A DNA stretch of 64,000 bases from Amycolatopsis sp. cg9 (GTDB taxonomy: Bacteria > Actinomycetota > Actinomycetes > Mycobacteriales > Pseudonocardiaceae). The stretch's first letter is position 1. Every line of letters begins with the position of its first letter. This document shows, piece after piece, positions 50,049-58,301 of the stretch. The notes under the pieces are model-generated. The model saw only the letters and a program-made list of their open reading frames with translations, did no database searches and had not been told where the DNA came from. The translations under genes and the position numbers were made by a program. Location: assembly GCF_041346945.1 (NCBI RefSeq), contig NZ_CP166850.1:6184501-6248500 (forward strand), read 5' to 3'.

Positions 50049-51479
50049 TCAGTACGCGTGGAACATCGTGTCCTCGCCCGCGTACTCCGGCCAGCCCGGC
50101 GAACCCGTGGTGGCGAAGCTGTGCCAGGCGCCGTTCAGCTCCGTGGCCAGCTCCTGCGGTGGGTTGTCGCCGAGGAGGCCGCGGGGGCCGGGGACCGCGG
50201 CCAGTGCGTCGAACACGAACGGCAGCTCGAGTCCGTGGCACGCGCCCAGGCGGCCGTCGAGGAGGGGGGAGCCCCACTCGAACTCGTAGCGGAACGTCCG
50301 GCCGGTGTGGTTGTCGGCCAGGTCGCGGACGCCGTCGCGGAAGACCAGGTCGGTCAGGGCTTCGACGAGGACCTGGCCGGCCGGGGCGCCGGAGCCGAGG
50401 CCGTAGGCGTGCAGCACGCCGGCTGGGTCCGGGTGGGACACCGCCAGCGACGCGATCGCCTGGTCGTCGGTCACCGCTTCCAGCGCGCCGGTGGGGACCA
50501 GGTAGAGCCGCATCTCCTCGCTGCAGCTCCCGGCGATCAGGTCGACGTCGCGGCCCGCGCCCGCCCGGATCGCCTTGGCCGGGTGGTGCGGGAGGACGTC
50601 GTCGCCGATCACCGGGAGGAAGGGACTCAGGCCGTAGCCGCGGTCGTAGCCGAGCGCGTCGCGCAGGTCGGGGGCGCCGCCGGGGCGCAGGACGGCGTCC
50701 TGGGCGTCGAGCAGCTGCTCGGTCGACACCTTCCGGAACGCCTCCGCGGTGGGTTCGACCTTCAGCTCGTCGGCGACCACCCGGGCCAGCCGCCGCGCCT
50801 GGACGCCGTCGCGGACCATGTCGGGGTGTCCGCTTTGGACGATCGCGCGCCGGAAGAGGCCCGGCGACAGCGGCGAGCCGAGCAGGCAGGCGACGCTGAC
50901 CGCACCGGAGGCGGCGCCGAAGAGGGTGACGTTGGCGGGGTCGCCGCCGAAGCCGGCGATGTTCTCCTGGACCCAGCGCAGCGCCGCGAGCTGGTCGCGC
51001 AGCCCGAGGTTGGTGGTGCCGCCGTCCAGCGGCAGGAAGCCGTCGACGCCGAGCCGGTACTGCACGGTCACCAGCACCGCGCCGGCGCGGGCGAACGCCG
51101 TGCCGTCGTAGGCCGCGGCCGAGCCGGTGCCGCCGAGGAACGAGCCACCGTGGACGAACACCAGCACCGGCAGCGCGGCGGCGCCCGGCTGCGGCGTCCA
51201 CACGTCGACCGTCAGGTACTCCGGGCCCGGCCGCCAGCCGGGGCCGGCGAGCGGGGTCAGGTCCAGGCCGGGGACGTCGTGGCGGCGCTGCGGGGCGGTC
51301 GGCCCCGGTCTTCTCGCGTCACGGACCTCTTCCCACGGAGGCGCGGGGACGGGCTCGGCGAAGCGCAGATCACCTTCGGGCGCGGCGGCGTACGGGACGC
51401 CCCGGAAGAGCGCGACGCCGTCGGCGGTGACCTGACCGCGGACCGCGCCGGAAGTGGTGGGGACGACCGGGTCGGTCAT
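50049..51479 (-). CDS. Type-B carboxylesterase with altered nucleophile elbow
   Basis: 476 residues, complete alpha/beta-hydrolase of the para-nitrobenzyl esterase family: GVPYAAAPEGDLRFAEP, the oxyanion HGGSFLGG, and the His region GACHGLELPFVFDAL. The nucleophile elbow, normally GESAG, reads G188-A-A-S-G192, so Ala occupies the nucleophile position (190) and a Ser follows at 191. The acid position is in SCSEEMRLYL. The enzyme may be inactive or use the shifted Ser. ATG at 51479; the longer start adds non-family residues. Confidence 0.87.
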   Translation of the reverse strand: MTDPVVPTTSGAVRGQVTADGVALFRGVPYAAAPEGDLRFAEPVPAPPWEEVRDARRPGPTAPQRRHDVPGLDLTPLAGPGWRPGPEYLTVDVWTPQPGAAALPVLVFVHGGSFLGGTGSAAAYDGTAFARAGAVLVTVQYRLGVDGFLPLDGGTTNLGLRDQLAALRWVQENIAGFGGDPANVTLFGAASGAVSVACLLGSPLSPGLFRRAIVQSGHPDMVRDGVQARRLARVVADELKVEPTAEAFRKVSTEQLLDAQDAVLRPGGAPDLRDALGYDRGYGLSPFLPVIGDDVLPHHPAKAIRAGAGRDVDLIAGSCSEEMRLYLVPTGALEAVTDDQAIASLAVSHPDPAGVLHAYGLGSGAPAGQVLVEALTDLVFRDGVRDLADNHTGRTFRYEFEWGSPLLDGRLGACHGLELPFVFDALAAVPGPRGLLGDNPPQELATELNGAWHSFATTGSPGWPEYAGEDTMFHAY

Positions 51480-51590
51480 GCGGGGGATCCCTTCGTGGCA
51501 CACCGGAGGAGGAGTCCCGACAGCCTAGGACCGCTGACGGGTCGCCGTCATGGGCGATCGTCCCCGCTGTTGTCGCGGATGGGTAACGGC

Positions 51591-51620
51591 GGGGCGGGGC
51601 ACCCGCGGGTGCCCCGCCCC
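51591..51620 (-). terminator. Terminator of the PaoABC-like operon
   Basis: GGGGCGGGGCACCC (51591-51604) pairs perfectly with 51607-51620 around a GC centre, 4 bp after the stop of the large-subunit gene at 51625. The very stable GC stem suits factor-independent termination without a U-tract. Confidence 0.75.
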
Positions 51621-51624
51621 CCGG

Positions 51625-53799
51625 TCAGTCTTCGAGGAGGTCCTCGATGGTGATCGGGATGTGCCGGACCCGCGTGCCGGTGGCGTTGTACACGGCGTTG
51701 GCCACCGCCGCCGCCATGCCGACCGTGCCGATCTCGCCGAGACCCCGCGCGCCGACGGCGTTGTGCAGGGTGTCCGGGTACTCGACGAAGTGGACGTCGA
51801 CCTCCGGGATGTCGGCGTTGACCGGGAGCAGGTAGCTCGCGAAGTCGCCGTTGGCGAGCCGGCCGTTCGCCTCGATCTCCAGACCCTCGTGCAGCGCCGC
51901 CGAGACGCCCCAGATCATGCCGCCCATGATCTGGCTGCGGGCCGCCTTGTCGTTGATGATCCGGCCCGAGTCGAACACGCCGAGCAGCCGCGAGACCCGG
52001 GCTTCGCGCGTCAGCTTGTGCACCCGGACCTCGCAGAACTGGGCGCCCCACGAACTGAACGAGTGCTTCGTGAGCTCCTCACCCGGTGCCGACGAGCCGG
52101 TCACTTCGAGCGACTCGCGGCCCACGGCGCGCAACAGCTCGCCGAAGGTCATGCTGCGGCCGTCCGCGAACACCTTGCCGTCGGCGTAGGTGACTTCGTG
52201 GCCTTCGAACGGCGCACCGGGATCGGCGGCGAGCGCCACGAGCTCGTCGATGGCCTTGACCGCGGCGATCATGATCGCCGTGCCCGCGCTCGCCGTCGCC
52301 GTCGAACCGCCGGACAGGCCGCCCGGCGGCAGCGCCGAGTCGCCGAGCCGCGGCGTGATCCGGTCGGCCGGGATGTCGAGCGATTCCGCGCCCACCAGGG
52401 AGAGCACGGTCAGCAGGCCGGTGCCGGGGTCCGCGCCGCTGGTGGCGACGTCGGCGGTGTCGTCCGCGCGCAGCGTGATGCCGACCGTGGCCGGGAACCG
52501 CAGCGCCGGGAACATCGCGGTGGCGACGCCCGTGCCGACGAGCCAGTCGCCTTCGGTGCGCGTGCCCGGCGGGCGGTGCGCCCAGCCGAAGCGCTGCGCG
52601 CCGATGCGGAAGCACTCGTCGAGGTGCTTGCTCGACCACTGCAGGTCCTTGCCGGGCGGGGCGGTCGAGTTGTTGCGGATGCGCAGCTCGATCGGGTCCA
52701 TGCCCAGCGCGACGGCGAGTTCGTCGATCGCGCTTTCCAGCGCGAACGAGCCGGGTGCCTCGCCGGGGGCGCGCATGAACGTCGTCGGCGGGATGTTCAG
52801 CGGCACGATCTTCTGGCTGATGGCCAGGTTCTGCGTGGCGTACCACTCGCGCGAGGTGCCGTGCGACGTCGGCTCGACGAACGAGCGGGCGGTGTCGGTG
52901 CTGCACCACGAGTCGTGGCTGAGCGCGACGAGCGAGCCGTCCCGTTCGGCGCCGAGCTTGATGGTCTGGACCGTCGCGGCCCGGCCGGCGGTCGCGGTGA
53001 AGACCTGCTCGCGGGTGAGCGCGGCCTTCACCGGGCGGTCGAGGGCCCGGGCCGCCGCGGCGGCCAGGAACGCCGGCGCGGACGTCCGGCCCTTGCCGCC
53101 GAACGCGCCGCCGACGAACGGGTTCACGCAGTGGACGGCTTCCAGCTCCAGTTCCAGGGCGCTGGCCAGCTCCATCGCCTGCAGGTTCGACGCCTGGTTC
53201 CCGCTGTAGACGGTCAGCTCGCCGTTGTCCCACACCGCGACCGCGGAGTGCGGCTCCATCGCGGCGTGGTTCTGCGTCGCCGTGGTGTAGGTAGCCTCGA
53301 CGACGACCGGGCTAGCGGCGAACGCGTCTTCGATGGATTCGACGCCGTCGGCGAGGACCTCCAGCGTCGGCGGCGCGCCGTCCCGGGCCGGCGGCGCGTC
53401 TTCGGCCGTGGCGAGGCCTTCGGTCAGCGACGTCTTGGCCGGCAACGGGCGGTAGGCGACGTTCACCAGCGACGCCGCGTCGCGGGCCTGCTCGAACGTC
53501 TCCGCGACGACGAAGCCGATCGGCTGGCCGTAGTAGGTGACTTCCTTGTCCTGCAGCGGCACCCACGTGTCGCCGAACAGCGGCGACGTGGCCGTGCGCA
53601 TCTCCAGCGCGTCGAACGGCGAGTACACGCCGAGCACGCCGGGCGCTTCCCGCGCCGCGGAGAAGTCCATGGCCTCGATCTCGCCGTGGGCGATCGTGCT
53701 GAGCACGACGTAGCCGTAGGCCATGCCGGGGAAGTGGTGGTCGGCGCCGTACTTGGCCCGGCCGGTGACCTTCAGCGGCGCGTCCAGCCGGGTGATCAT
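51625..53799 (-). CDS. Molybdopterin-binding large subunit, xanthine dehydrogenase/PaoC-type
   Basis: 724 residues, cytoplasmic (no signal). It starts RLDAPLKVTGRAKYGAD, typical of PaoC/YagR subunits, and has VGGAFGGKGRTSAPAF (molybdopterin contact), RAPGEAPGSFALESAIDELA and the C-terminal GARGLGEIGTVG with the catalytic Glu. It oxidises aldehydes or hydroxylates heterocycles with water as oxygen source. It shares a 4-bp overlap with the FAD subunit gene, so the order 2Fe-2S, FAD, Mo is one operon. Confidence 0.92.
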   Translation of the reverse strand: MITRLDAPLKVTGRAKYGADHHFPGMAYGYVVLSTIAHGEIEAMDFSAAREAPGVLGVYSPFDALEMRTATSPLFGDTWVPLQDKEVTYYGQPIGFVVAETFEQARDAASLVNVAYRPLPAKTSLTEGLATAEDAPPARDGAPPTLEVLADGVESIEDAFAASPVVVEATYTTATQNHAAMEPHSAVAVWDNGELTVYSGNQASNLQAMELASALELELEAVHCVNPFVGGAFGGKGRTSAPAFLAAAAARALDRPVKAALTREQVFTATAGRAATVQTIKLGAERDGSLVALSHDSWCSTDTARSFVEPTSHGTSREWYATQNLAISQKIVPLNIPPTTFMRAPGEAPGSFALESAIDELAVALGMDPIELRIRNNSTAPPGKDLQWSSKHLDECFRIGAQRFGWAHRPPGTRTEGDWLVGTGVATAMFPALRFPATVGITLRADDTADVATSGADPGTGLLTVLSLVGAESLDIPADRITPRLGDSALPPGGLSGGSTATASAGTAIMIAAVKAIDELVALAADPGAPFEGHEVTYADGKVFADGRSMTFGELLRAVGRESLEVTGSSAPGEELTKHSFSSWGAQFCEVRVHKLTREARVSRLLGVFDSGRIINDKAARSQIMGGMIWGVSAALHEGLEIEANGRLANGDFASYLLPVNADIPEVDVHFVEYPDTLHNAVGARGLGEIGTVGMAAAVANAVYNATGTRVRHIPITIEDLLED

Positions 53800-54758
53800 C
53801 GGGAGCTCTCCTCGGTCAGTTCGAGCAGTGCGCGGACGAGGGTGCGCTTGAGCAGCGGCACCTTGTACCCGTTGTCGGACAACGGTTCGGCGCCCTCGGC
53901 CGCGACGGCGGCGGCTTCTTCGAAGGTGGCCTGGGTGGCCGGGCGGCCGCGCAGGGCCGCTTCGACGGACGGCAGGTGCCACGGCACGGTGCCCACGCCG
54001 CCGGCCGCGACGCGCGCGTCGGCGACGACGCCGTCCCGCACGTCCAGCGCGACGGCGGCCGAGCACAGCGCGAACTCGTAGGACTGGCGGTCGCGCACCT
54101 TGACGTAGGTGGAGTTCGCCGCCCAGTCCAGCCGGGGCACGACCACCTCGGTGATGAGCTCGCCCGGCCGCAGGTCGTTCTCGAGCGCGGGGGTGTCGCC
54201 GGGCAGCTGGTAGAAGTCGCGCAGGGCGACTTCGCGCGTGCCTTCGGCGTCGGCCAGCTTCACACGTGCGTCGAGCGCGACCAGGGCGACCGCGACGTCA
54301 CTGGCGTGCGTCGCGGCGCACGAGTCGCTGGTGCCGAGGATCGCGTGCATCCGGTTCGCGCTCGTGAGCGCCGGGCAGCCGCTGCCGGGCACGCGCTTGT
54401 TGCACGGCGAGGCGACGTCGCGGAAGTACGAGCAGCGCGTGCGCTGCAGCAGGTTCCCGCCGATGCTGGCCATGTTCCGCAGCTGCTGGGACGCGCTGAG
54501 CAGCAGGGCCCGCGAGATCGCCGGGTACACCTGCGGGTGCGCGGCGATGGCGCTCATCCGCTCCAGCGCGCCGAAGCGCAGGCCGTCGCTCGTGTCGATG
54601 CCGCGCAGCGGGACCTGGTTGATGTCGAGGACGTGCTCGGGCGTGAGGACGTCGAGCTTCATGAGGTCGACGAGCGTCGTGCCGCCGGCGAGGAAGGTGC
54701 CGGGGGTCGCGAGCGCCGCTTCGACGGAGGTGGGCGCGGTCAGCTCAAAGGGACGCAT
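53796..54758 (-). CDS. FAD-binding middle subunit with [4Fe-4S] site (PaoB/YagS-type)
   Basis: 320 residues: the FAD motif AGGTTLVDLMK and an inserted Cys set (TRCSYFRDVASPCNKRVPGSGCPA), which in PaoB binds an extra [4Fe-4S] cluster, and a C-terminal CO dehydrogenase-flavoprotein domain. It carries electrons from the molybdenum centre to the final acceptor through FAD. It overlaps both neighbours by a few bases. The cluster distinguishes this class from CO dehydrogenase or xanthine dehydrogenase medium subunits. Confidence 0.92.
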   Translation of the reverse strand: MRPFELTAPTSVEAALATPGTFLAGGTTLVDLMKLDVLTPEHVLDINQVPLRGIDTSDGLRFGALERMSAIAAHPQVYPAISRALLLSASQQLRNMASIGGNLLQRTRCSYFRDVASPCNKRVPGSGCPALTSANRMHAILGTSDSCAATHASDVAVALVALDARVKLADAEGTREVALRDFYQLPGDTPALENDLRPGELITEVVVPRLDWAANSTYVKVRDRQSYEFALCSAAVALDVRDGVVADARVAAGGVGTVPWHLPSVEAALRGRPATQATFEEAAAVAAEGAEPLSDNGYKVPLLKRTLVRALLELTEESSR

Positions 54759-55197
54759 CGGCGCTCCTCGCCTGCTCGACGGCCTTGACGATGTTCGGGT
54801 AGGCGGCGCACCGGCAGAGGTTGCCGGACATGAACTCCCGCACGTCCTCGACGCCCTGCTCGACGGCGGCGACCGCCGACATGATCTGCCCGGCGGTGCA
54901 GAACCCGCACTGCAGCGCGTCCTGGTCCACGAACGCCTGCTGCACCGGGTGCAGCTCGTCCGCTGTGGACAGTCCTTCGACGGTGGTGACCGGCTCCGTG
55001 ACGGTGGCGGCGAGGGTCAGGCACGACAGCACGGGCCGCCCGCCGACGTGCACCGTGCAGGCGCCGCACTGGCCGCGGTCGCAGCCCTTCTTGGGGCCGG
55101 TGACGTCGAGGCGCTCGCGCAGCGCGTCCAGGAGTGTCACGCCCGGATCGACGGTGAGGTGTTCGGTACTGCCGTTGACTTCGAGTGAGATGTCCAC
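54745..55197 (-). CDS. [2Fe-2S] small subunit (PaoA/YagT-type)
   Basis: 150 residues with both [2Fe-2S] motifs: KKGCDRGQCGACTVHVGGRPVLSC and QCGFCTAGQIMSA...NLCRCAAYPNI. PaoA proteins usually have a Tat leader; here none is seen. I use the GTG at 55197, preceded by GAAAGAGA; the reading back to 55281 adds 28 residues over one of the operators and is unlikely. First gene of the three-gene operon and under the TetR promoter at 55291-55319. Confidence 0.85.
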   Translation of the reverse strand: MDISLEVNGSTEHLTVDPGVTLLDALRERLDVTGPKKGCDRGQCGACTVHVGGRPVLSCLTLAATVTEPVTTVEGLSTADELHPVQQAFVDQDALQCGFCTAGQIMSAVAAVEQGVEDVREFMSGNLCRCAAYPNIVKAVEQARSADASL

Positions 55198-55260
55198 AGG
55201 TCTCTTTCCGCAGCTCGCCCGGAGCCGTTCCGGACGGTGGTGGTGGCGGCGATCAAGGGA

Positions 55261-55327
55261 GCGGATAGTCATCCGCTTCACCTGTTCGCGAGGCTAGCGG
55301 ATTACAATCCGCTTCGCAACGAAGCGG
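55261..55327 (-). promoter_or_regulatory. TetR-type operators and promoter of the PaoABC-like operon
   Basis: Two copies of GCGGAT-N4-ATCCGC lie at 55261-55276 and 55297-55312, centres 36 bp apart. A partly overlapping CCGCTTCG-CAA-CGAAGCGG dyad (55309-55327) follows. On the minus strand TTGCGA (-35, 55319-55314) and TAGCCT (-10, 55296-55291) are 17 bp apart with the second operator inside the spacer. The adjacent TetR protein is the obvious ligand. Confidence 0.75.
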
Positions 55328-55391
55328 TCACGCTGGAGTTGCTCCAGGTCTGGGTTAGATTCGGCGGACGGAACGAGGAACGGGAGGGACG

Positions 55392-55958
55392 ATGACGACG
55401 GGCTCGGTCAGTCCCCGGCGCGCGGACACCCGGCGCAACCACGAGCGCATCCTCGTCGCGGCCGGGGAGTCGCTGGCCCGGACGGGCGAGGTCTCGTTCA
55501 ACGCGATCGCGAAGCAGGCCGAGGTCGGCGTCGGCACGGTGTACCGGCACTTCCCGACGCCGGAGGCGCTGATCCTGGCGGTCTACCAGCGCGAGGTGCG
55601 GCACATCGTGGACATCGTGCCGGTGCTGCTGGAGAAGCACGGGCCGGACGAGGCGTTCCGGGTGTGGGTCACCGACCACCTGGCGCACTACATGATGACG
55701 AAGAAGGGACTCGCCGACGCCCTGCGCCGCGCGACGGCCTCGCGCGGCGAACTGCCGGCGAGTGCGTACGAGGCCATGATCGGCGCGATGGCGGGCCTGC
55801 TCGAGGCGAACGCGGCGGCGGGAACGGTGCGGCCCGGCCTCGACCCGGTGGTGGTGCTGCGCGGCCTGGCCGGATTGCTGCTGCTCGACCCGGGCGGCGA
55901 CTGGCGGGGAGAGGCGGCCAGCCTGGCCGACCTGCTGTGGCACGGGATGGCTCGCTAG
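55392..55958 (+). CDS. TetR-family regulator of the PaoABC-like operon
   Basis: 188 residues: the TetR helix-turn-helix is RRNHERILVAAGESLA then FNAIAKQAEVGVGTVYRHFPTPEAL, followed by a helical ligand domain. The gene is divergent from the molybdenum hydroxylase operon and both lie around two identical operator cores. The ligand probably is the enzyme's substrate or product (inference). Stop TAG shares CTAG with the stop of the extension discussed at 55955-56299. Confidence 0.88.
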   Translation: MTTGSVSPRRADTRRNHERILVAAGESLARTGEVSFNAIAKQAEVGVGTVYRHFPTPEALILAVYQREVRHIVDIVPVLLEKHGPDEAFRVWVTDHLAHYMMTKKGLADALRRATASRGELPASAYEAMIGAMAGLLEANAAAGTVRPGLDPVVVLRGLAGLLLLDPGGDWRGEAASLADLLWHGMAR

Positions 55959-56299
55959 GCGGGTTTGGTGGGTGGCGCCGGACTGTTTTGGTGCCGGGTG
56001 GGTTTGCTGGGTGACGACGGGGTGCGTTGGTGCCGGGCGGGCCGGTGGGTGAGCTTGCGGGGTGGCGTCGACTTGGTGCGGTGCGGGCTGGGCCGCGCGG
56101 TGGGTTCGTGGGGCGGTGCCGGTTCGTTGTGGTGAGGGGTGGGCCGCGCGGTTGGTTCGTTGGGTGGCGCCGGTTCCTTGTGGGGTGGAGCGGGCCGGTG
56201 GGTGAGTTCGTGGGGCGGTGCCGACTTGGTGTGATGCGGGGTCGGCGGCGTGGCGGGTTTGGTGGGTGGTGGCGGTTTGGTGGGGCACGGCGTGGTCCG
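55955..56299 (-). other. In-frame Pro/His/Lys repeat array after the stop of the F420-type gene
   Basis: Reading the frame of the gene 56300-56659 past its TAG gives 114 sense codons (56299-55958) and then TAG at 55957-55955. The translation holds five consecutive 17-residue repeats, for example EPTARPTPHHNEPAPPH and EPTARPSPHRTKSTPPR, plus a shortened sixth; about one third is Pro. No ATG or GTG starts it, so translation would need read-through of TAG. The final TAG shares CTAG with the TetR stop, as at other convergent junctions here. Alternatively a nonsense mutation cut a longer gene. Confidence 0.6.
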
Positions 56300-56659
56300 C
56301 TAGGCGGTTTCGTCCAGCTGGACGGTCACCGTGACGCGGCCTTTTTCGTCGCGGTGGGCGATGGCGTGGCCGGTGCGGTCGGTGTCGTCGAGTTCGAGGG
56401 ACAGCGGGGCGCCGTCGCCGGTGAAGTTGCGCCACCAGGATTTTGCGTCCGGTAGGCGGACTCCGATCGTGACGGTGTTGCCCGTGCGGCGGTAGCCGAC
56501 CGGGGTGGTGAAGGTGCGGCCTGACCGGCGGCCGGTGTAGGTGACCTGGGTCAGGTGGCGGCGGACCAGGCGGCCCCAGCGCGGTGACGTCCGCAGTGAG
56601 CCCACGCAGGTGTTGACGCGAGCCACGGCGTTCTTCGGGAGCGGGCCTCGGTATCCCAC
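56300..56659 (-). CDS. DDN/DUF385-type F420(H2)-dependent reductase-like protein
   Basis: 119 residues: an N-terminal Arg-rich lead, VTYTGRRSGRTFTTPVGYR (the GRRSG phosphate contact of the DDN family), DAKSWWRNFTGDGAPLSLEL and a final strand. Related proteins bind F420 and reduce quinones. ATG at 56659. The TAG stop (56302-56300) is followed by a long in-frame repeat array, see the separate entry. Confidence 0.75.
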   Translation of the reverse strand: MGYRGPLPKNAVARVNTCVGSLRTSPRWGRLVRRHLTQVTYTGRRSGRTFTTPVGYRRTGNTVTIGVRLPDAKSWWRNFTGDGAPLSLELDDTDRTGHAIAHRDEKGRVTVTVQLDETA

Positions 56660-56732
56660 GGCGGCCTCCTTCGTCGGTGCCGCCGTCCACCGTACCGGAA
56701 ACCGGAGATGAGTATTCCGGTTACCGGTGGGG

Positions 56733-58217
56733 CTAGCTGGAGGTGGGGAAGTTGAAGCCCGCCTCCGTATGGGGCCAGCGGGTGGTGACGACCTTGGCGC
56801 GGGTGTAGAACCGCACCCCCGCCGGGCCGTGGATGGGGCTGTCGCCGATCAGGGAGTCTTTCCAGCCGCCGAAGGAGTAATACGACATCGGGACCGGGAC
56901 CGGGACGTTCACCCCGATCATGCCGACCTTGACCTCGCGCTGGAACTTCCGTGCTGCCTCACCACTGCCGGTGAAGATCGCGGTGCCGTTGCCGTAGGGG
57001 TTGGAATTGATGACCGCGATCGCCTCCTCCACCGTCTCCACGCGCACGATCGCCAGGACCGGGCCGAAGATTTCCTCCCGGTAGGCGTCCATGTCCGTGG
57101 TCACGTGGTCCAGCAGGGACGGTCCGACGAAGAAGCCGTCTTCGTGTCCGGCGACGTGCAGGTCGCGGCCGTCGACCACCACCGTGGCGCCCTGCTCCGC
57201 GCCGCGGGTGACCGAGTGGATGACGCGGTCGCGGGCGGCGGCGGTGACGACCGGGCCCATGTCACTGCCCGGATCCGAGCCGGGGCCGACCTGCACCTCG
57301 CGGGCCTTGCGTTCCAGGATCTCCACCAGCCGGTCCCCGGCTGTGCCGACGGCGACGCCGACGGAGATGGCCATGCAGCGTTGCCCGGCTGAGCCGAACG
57401 CGGCCGCGGTGAGGTGGTTGGCGGCGTAGTCCAGGTCGGCATCGGGCAGGACCACGGCGTGGTTTTTCGCCCCGCCGAGGGCTTGGACGCGTTTGCCGGT
57501 GGCGGTGGCGCGCTCGTGGACGTATCGGGCGATGGGAGTGGAGCCGACGAACGACACGGCGGCGATGTCGGGGTGGTCGAGGATCGCGTCGACGGTGGTT
57601 TTGTCGCCGTGCACGACGTTGAAGACTCCGTCGGGCAGGCCGGCTTCGGTGTAGAGGCGGGCGACGTAGCTGGCGGCGGAGGGGTCGCGTTCGCTGGGTT
57701 TGAGGATGACGGTGTTGCCGGTGGCGATGGCGATGGGGTGCATCCACAGCGGGACCATGACCGGGAAGTTGAAGGGGGTGATCCCGGCGACCACGCCGAG
57801 GGGCTGGCGGAAGTCGTGGACGTCGACGTCGCGGGAGACCTGGTCGGAGAAGCTGCCTTTGAGGGCGTCGGCGATGCCGCAGGCGTATTCGACGACTTCG
57901 CGGCCACGCACGATTTCGCCGCGGGCGTCGTCGATGACTTTGCCGTGCTCGGCCGAGACGATCTTCGCGAGTTCGTCTTCGTGTTGTACGAGCAGCTCGC
58001 GGAAGGCGAACATGACTTTGGTGCGCTGGGACAGGGAGGACTCGCCCCAGGACTCGAAGGCCTTGGCCGCGGCGGCGACGGCGGTGTCCACATCGGACGG
58101 TTCAGCCAGCAGCACGGTGGCTTGCTGGTGGCCGGTGGCGGGGTTGTGGACGGGGGCGGTGCGGGTCGAGCCCGCGGGTGTGGTGGTGCCGTTGATCCAG
58201 TGCTCGATGGTGTTCAC
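56733..58217 (-). CDS. mmsA: Methylmalonate-semialdehyde dehydrogenase
   Basis: 494 residues, full-length aldehyde dehydrogenase of the MmsA/IolA class: the conserved PFNFPVMVPLWM, the glycine-rich FVGSTPIARYV, catalytic Cys in GSAGQRCMA and the CoA-type C-terminus ending with FYTRAKVVTTRW. It converts malonate or methylmalonate semialdehyde to acetyl-CoA or propionyl-CoA, in inositol and valine catabolism. Codons in much of the gene favour CCC and AAA more than the neighbours do. It is followed upstream by the Cgl0159-type gene in the same direction. Confidence 0.92.
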   Translation of the reverse strand: MNTIEHWINGTTTPAGSTRTAPVHNPATGHQQATVLLAEPSDVDTAVAAAAKAFESWGESSLSQRTKVMFAFRELLVQHEDELAKIVSAEHGKVIDDARGEIVRGREVVEYACGIADALKGSFSDQVSRDVDVHDFRQPLGVVAGITPFNFPVMVPLWMHPIAIATGNTVILKPSERDPSAASYVARLYTEAGLPDGVFNVVHGDKTTVDAILDHPDIAAVSFVGSTPIARYVHERATATGKRVQALGGAKNHAVVLPDADLDYAANHLTAAAFGSAGQRCMAISVGVAVGTAGDRLVEILERKAREVQVGPGSDPGSDMGPVVTAAARDRVIHSVTRGAEQGATVVVDGRDLHVAGHEDGFFVGPSLLDHVTTDMDAYREEIFGPVLAIVRVETVEEAIAVINSNPYGNGTAIFTGSGEAARKFQREVKVGMIGVNVPVPVPMSYYSFGGWKDSLIGDSPIHGPAGVRFYTRAKVVTTRWPHTEAGFNFPTSS

Positions 58218-58301
58218 GCCTGCTCCTCCAGGTGGTGCCGCCGGGCCGGGTGGGCCGCGGCTTGAGTTCGGGTATCGAGTGCGGCTAACCGGCCGTGCGG
58301 T

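Noticed and set aside
46504..50289. 1261-codon plus-strand open frame
   Set aside because: Antisense to the APC permease and histidine kinase; Arg/Gln/Asp-rich nonsense composition.
55959..56299. CRISPR-like array or satellite
   Set aside because: The repeat unit is 51 bp, degenerate and has no spacer/repeat alternation; the reading-frame explanation fits better.
57101..58093. 330-codon minus-strand frame within mmsA
   Set aside because: Thr/Ser/Pro-rich alternative frame of mmsA, explained by its C-rich third codon positions.
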